This document shows, in pieces, positions 61,847 through 64,000 of a stretch of 64,000 bases of DNA. Source of the stretch: Paraburkholderia domus (GTDB lineage Bacteria > Pseudomonadota > Gammaproteobacteria > Burkholderiales > Burkholderiaceae); assembly GCF_905220705.1 (NCBI RefSeq), contig NZ_CAJNAT010000007.1, positions 62,001 to 126,000 on the forward strand, given 5' to 3'. Made by a program: the position numbers and the translations under genes. The notes beneath the pieces are model-generated. The model worked only from the letters and a program-made list of their open reading frames with translations. It ran no database searches and was not told where the DNA came from. The stretch's first letter is position 1; the number at the start of each line of letters is the position of its first letter.

Positions 61847-61942
61847 GAATTCACCTCGAAATGGCTGCTGCCGAGAGTATCGTCCGTGGCCGCGCGTTAC
61901 GCCACCACCTTAGCCAAGCGCTAGAGGGGTGTCTAAGAAAAC

Positions 61943-61990
61943 CGAACTTTACTTTTTCGAATATGTTCATTAAAGTTCGCAAACGAACAC
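61943..61990. promoter_or_regulatory. Clustered GlpR-like operators upstream of glpD
   Basis: Two overlapping inverted repeats: CGAACTTTA (61943-61951) with TAAAGTTCG (61971-61979), and GTTCG-CAAA-CGAAC (61975-61988). TTCG/CGAA half-sites match the known GlpR operator style. They lie 60-105 bases before the glpD start, in a locally AT-rich stretch that should hold its promoter. Confidence 0.7.
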
Positions 61991-62048
61991 TATCGGTTCG
62001 ATAGATTTTCCAAACCGTTTTCCAGATACGACGCAGGGGACACAGCAG

Positions 62049-63578
62049 GTGACGCAAGGCTCGAGATACGATTTGCTCGTCGTGGGCGGCGGGATCAACG
62101 GCGCAGGCATCGCACGCGATGCGGCGGGCCGCGGCCTGTCGGTGCTGCTCTGCGAACAGGACGATCTGGCGGCACATACGTCGTCGGCCAGTACCAAGCT
62201 GATTCACGGCGGCCTGCGGTACCTCGAGTACCGCGAATTCGGGCTGGTGCGCAAAGCCCTGCAGGAGCGCGAAACGCTGTTGCGCGCGGCGCCGCACATC
62301 ATGTGGCCGCTGCGTTTCGTGATGCCGCACATGCCGGATCTGCGCCCGGCCTGGCTGATCCGCGCAGGGCTGTTCCTTTACGATCACCTCGCCAAACGCG
62401 AACTGCTGCCTGGCTCGCGCGGCATCGTGATGCGCAATCATCCTGCTGGCGCGCCGCTGGTCGACTCGATCAAGCGCGGTTTCGTGTATTCGGACGGTTG
62501 GGTCAATGACGCGCGTCTGGTCGTGCTGAACGCTCTGGATGCTGAGGAACACGGCGCAAAGATTCTCACGCGCACCAAGTTGCTCAGCGCGGTGCGCGCC
62601 GGCGGCGAATGGCGCGCGCAACTCAAGCGCGCGGACGGCACGATCCTCGACGTACGCGCTGCCTCGATTGCGAATGCGGCCGGCCCGTGGGTCGGCGAAT
62701 TGCTGCATGGCGCGCTCGGCCGGGAAGCGACGCACAGCGTGCGCCTCGTGAAAGGCAGCCATATCGTCACGCGCCGTATGTTCGAACACGATCACGCGTA
62801 CATCTTCCAGAATCCGGACAAGCGGATCATCTTCGCGATTCCGTACGAACACGATTACACGTTGATCGGCACGACGGACCTCGAATATCACGGCGATCCG
62901 TCGCAAGTGGCGATCAACGCCGACGAAACACAGTACCTGTGCGACTCGATCAATCGCTATTTCAAGCAGAAGATCTCGCCGCAAGACGTGCGCTGGACCT
63001 ACTCGGGCGTGCGTCCGCTGCTCGAGGAAGAAGGCGCGGACAACCCCTCGGCCGTCACGCGCGATTACTCGCTCGAACTCGACGCGCCTGCCGGCGAAGC
63101 ACCGCTTCTGTCCGTGTTCGGCGGCAAGATCACAACGTTCCGCAAGCTGGCGGAAGAAGCCGTCGACAAACTCGCGCACGCGTTGCATAAAGGCACGCCT
63201 TCGTGGACGGCCGGTGCGCCGTTGCCCGGTGGCGATATTCCGCAAGCCAACTTCGAGCGCTTCCTCGTCGGCTTCAAGCAACAGAATGCCTGGCTGCCCG
63301 CCGATCTGGCTCACCGCCTCGCTCGTGCGTACGGCACACGAGTGAAGCATGTGATCGGCAACGCGCGCTCGGTGGCCGACCTCGGCCGCGCTTTCGCGCC
63401 GGGTCTCTACGAGGCCGAACTCACTTACCTGCGCGACACCGAATGGGCGCGCAGCGCGCAGGACGTGCTGTGGCGCCGCTCGAAACTCGGCCTGCACGTC
63501 GAACCGGGCACGCTCGATTCGATCACACACGATATCGACGCGTGGTTCGCCCGCGAGCCGTTCCGACAGAGCGCGTAG
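62049..63578 (+). CDS. glpD: Aerobic glycerol-3-phosphate dehydrogenase
   Basis: 509-residue FAD enzyme on the inner membrane, oxidising glycerol 3-phosphate to DHAP and feeding quinones. It starts with GTG following CAGCAG. The FAD fold is LLVVGGGINGAGIARDAAGRGLSVLLCEQDDLA, followed by SSASTKLIHGGLRYLEYREFGLV and later FAIPYEHDYTLIGTTDLEY and VFGGKITTFRKLAEEA. The C-terminal DAO_C-type helical domain is complete. It precedes glpK by about 240 bases and is probably repressed by GlpR. Confidence 0.97.
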   Translation: MTQGSRYDLLVVGGGINGAGIARDAAGRGLSVLLCEQDDLAAHTSSASTKLIHGGLRYLEYREFGLVRKALQERETLLRAAPHIMWPLRFVMPHMPDLRPAWLIRAGLFLYDHLAKRELLPGSRGIVMRNHPAGAPLVDSIKRGFVYSDGWVNDARLVVLNALDAEEHGAKILTRTKLLSAVRAGGEWRAQLKRADGTILDVRAASIANAAGPWVGELLHGALGREATHSVRLVKGSHIVTRRMFEHDHAYIFQNPDKRIIFAIPYEHDYTLIGTTDLEYHGDPSQVAINADETQYLCDSINRYFKQKISPQDVRWTYSGVRPLLEEEGADNPSAVTRDYSLELDAPAGEAPLLSVFGGKITTFRKLAEEAVDKLAHALHKGTPSWTAGAPLPGGDIPQANFERFLVGFKQQNAWLPADLAHRLARAYGTRVKHVIGNARSVADLGRAFAPGLYEAELTYLRDTEWARSAQDVLWRRSKLGLHVEPGTLDSITHDIDAWFAREPFRQSA

Positions 63579-63816
63579 TTAAGCCGCTCAGTTAAGCCTT
63601 CTATTTAAGCCACTTAGCCGGACCGCATAGCCAACCTATTCCAACGCGGCCCGTCTACGTGGATGAACACGCATGAACCGAATCGATTTTCACCCCTCGG
63701 CTACTGACAAAGCCGGGACGCACAACCCCAAGCTGTTGCAGCCCGCTTAAAACAACAAGCCGTTCCCGTCGCCGGCCAGCAGTCCAGCGATTCATAAAAC
63801 ACATGGAGAAGAGACA

Positions 63817-64000
63817 ATGCAGGATCAGTACATCCTCGCGCTTGACCAAGGCACCACCAGCTCCCGCGCGATGCTGTTCGACCGGCTCGGCAACGTCGTG
63901 TCGACCGCTCAAAAAGAATTCCAGCAGATCTATCCGCGTCCGGGTTGGGTCGAACACGACCCGCAGGAAATCTGGTCGACGCAGGCCGGTGTAGCAGCCG
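63817..64000 (+). CDS. glpK: Glycerol kinase, N-terminal part only
   Basis: The first 61 codons. The ATG follows CATGGAGAAGAGACA. DQYILALDQGTTSSRAMLFDR is the FGGY-family phosphate-binding start, and YPRPGWVEHDPQEIW is diagnostic of GlpK. It phosphorylates glycerol to the substrate of GlpD. The gene continues beyond base 64000. The 238-bp gap before it has TTAAGCC repeated near the glpD stop but no clear terminator. Confidence 0.96.
   Translation, partial: MQDQYILALDQGTTSSRAMLFDRLGNVVSTAQKEFQQIYPRPGWVEHDPQEIWSTQAGVAA

Noticed and set aside
63579..63816. TTAAGCC triplet repeat after glpD as an operator or terminator
   Set aside because: It lacks inverted symmetry and a T run, and is too short to support a claim.

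Overview
The window is a GC-rich, gene-dense chromosomal segment of a beta-proteobacterium, most likely a Paraburkholderia (Burkholderiaceae). The basis is gene content and order (pgk-pyk-fba-purC-purE-purK-sua5; recA-recX next to a TctDE-type two-component pair; sucCD preceded by a DUF2889 gene; a pglL/pilin pair), protein wording typical of that group, and GC-rich intergenic repeats of a kind familiar from Paraburkholderia. Species cannot be fixed by reading alone. Most of the window is core metabolism; I see no phage, transposase, integrase, CRISPR array, toxin-antitoxin or recognisable defence system.

Layout. 1-6 kb: truncated secreted-protein gene, Do-type periplasmic protease, OmpR/QseBC-like two-component pair, PBP4 carboxypeptidase. 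6-9.3 kb: membrane fatty-acid hydroxylase-family protein, GDSL lipoprotein, then a large imperfect inverted repeat between two convergent genes. 9.3-18 kb (minus strand): Sua5, purine genes purK/E/C, a three-unit tandem repeat, then fba, pyk and pgk. 18-20.6 kb: azlCD exporter divergent from ilvE, plus a small zinc-binding protein. 20.8-26.7 kb: waaF, NTF2-like protein, YheT-type hydrolase, unknown protein, M48/TPR protease, moaC. 26.7-30.1 kb: PglL-type O-oligosaccharyltransferase, a type IV pilin, TerC. 30.2-35.5 kb: sucCD, DUF2889 protein, recX, recA with a consensus LexA box. 35.6-40.4 kb: TctDE-like pair, MHS transporter, tRNA-Met, small secreted protein. 40.5-46.6 kb: LysR remnant, MarR regulator divergent from a DHA2 efflux pump, Old Yellow Enzyme, GntR regulator divergent from D-galactonate dehydratase. 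46.9-52 kb: two small genes, copCD, cytochrome c4 plus a tri-heme cytochrome, hemolysin III family protein. 52-59 kb: RhlE helicase, flavin-binding split-barrel protein, ferritin-like diiron protein, MHS transporter, gamma-glutamyltransferase. 59-64 kb: glpR, a small unknown gene, TetR regulator, lipoprotein, glpD with clustered GlpR-like operators, and the start of glpK, which runs off the window.

The features most worth a second look are: the pilin/PglL pair, whose pilin has an Ala/Pro/Ser insert between its two C-terminal cysteines and a terminator-like hairpin directly before its ribosome site; the apparent frameshift in the dgoR-like regulator beside a perfect 18-bp palindrome; the LysR remnant fused to an unrecognised C-terminal reading directly after marR; the 250-bp-arm inverted repeat; the tandem repeat between purC and purE; and an open frame running from the end of pgk into pyk. 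None of these is proven to be a new system.
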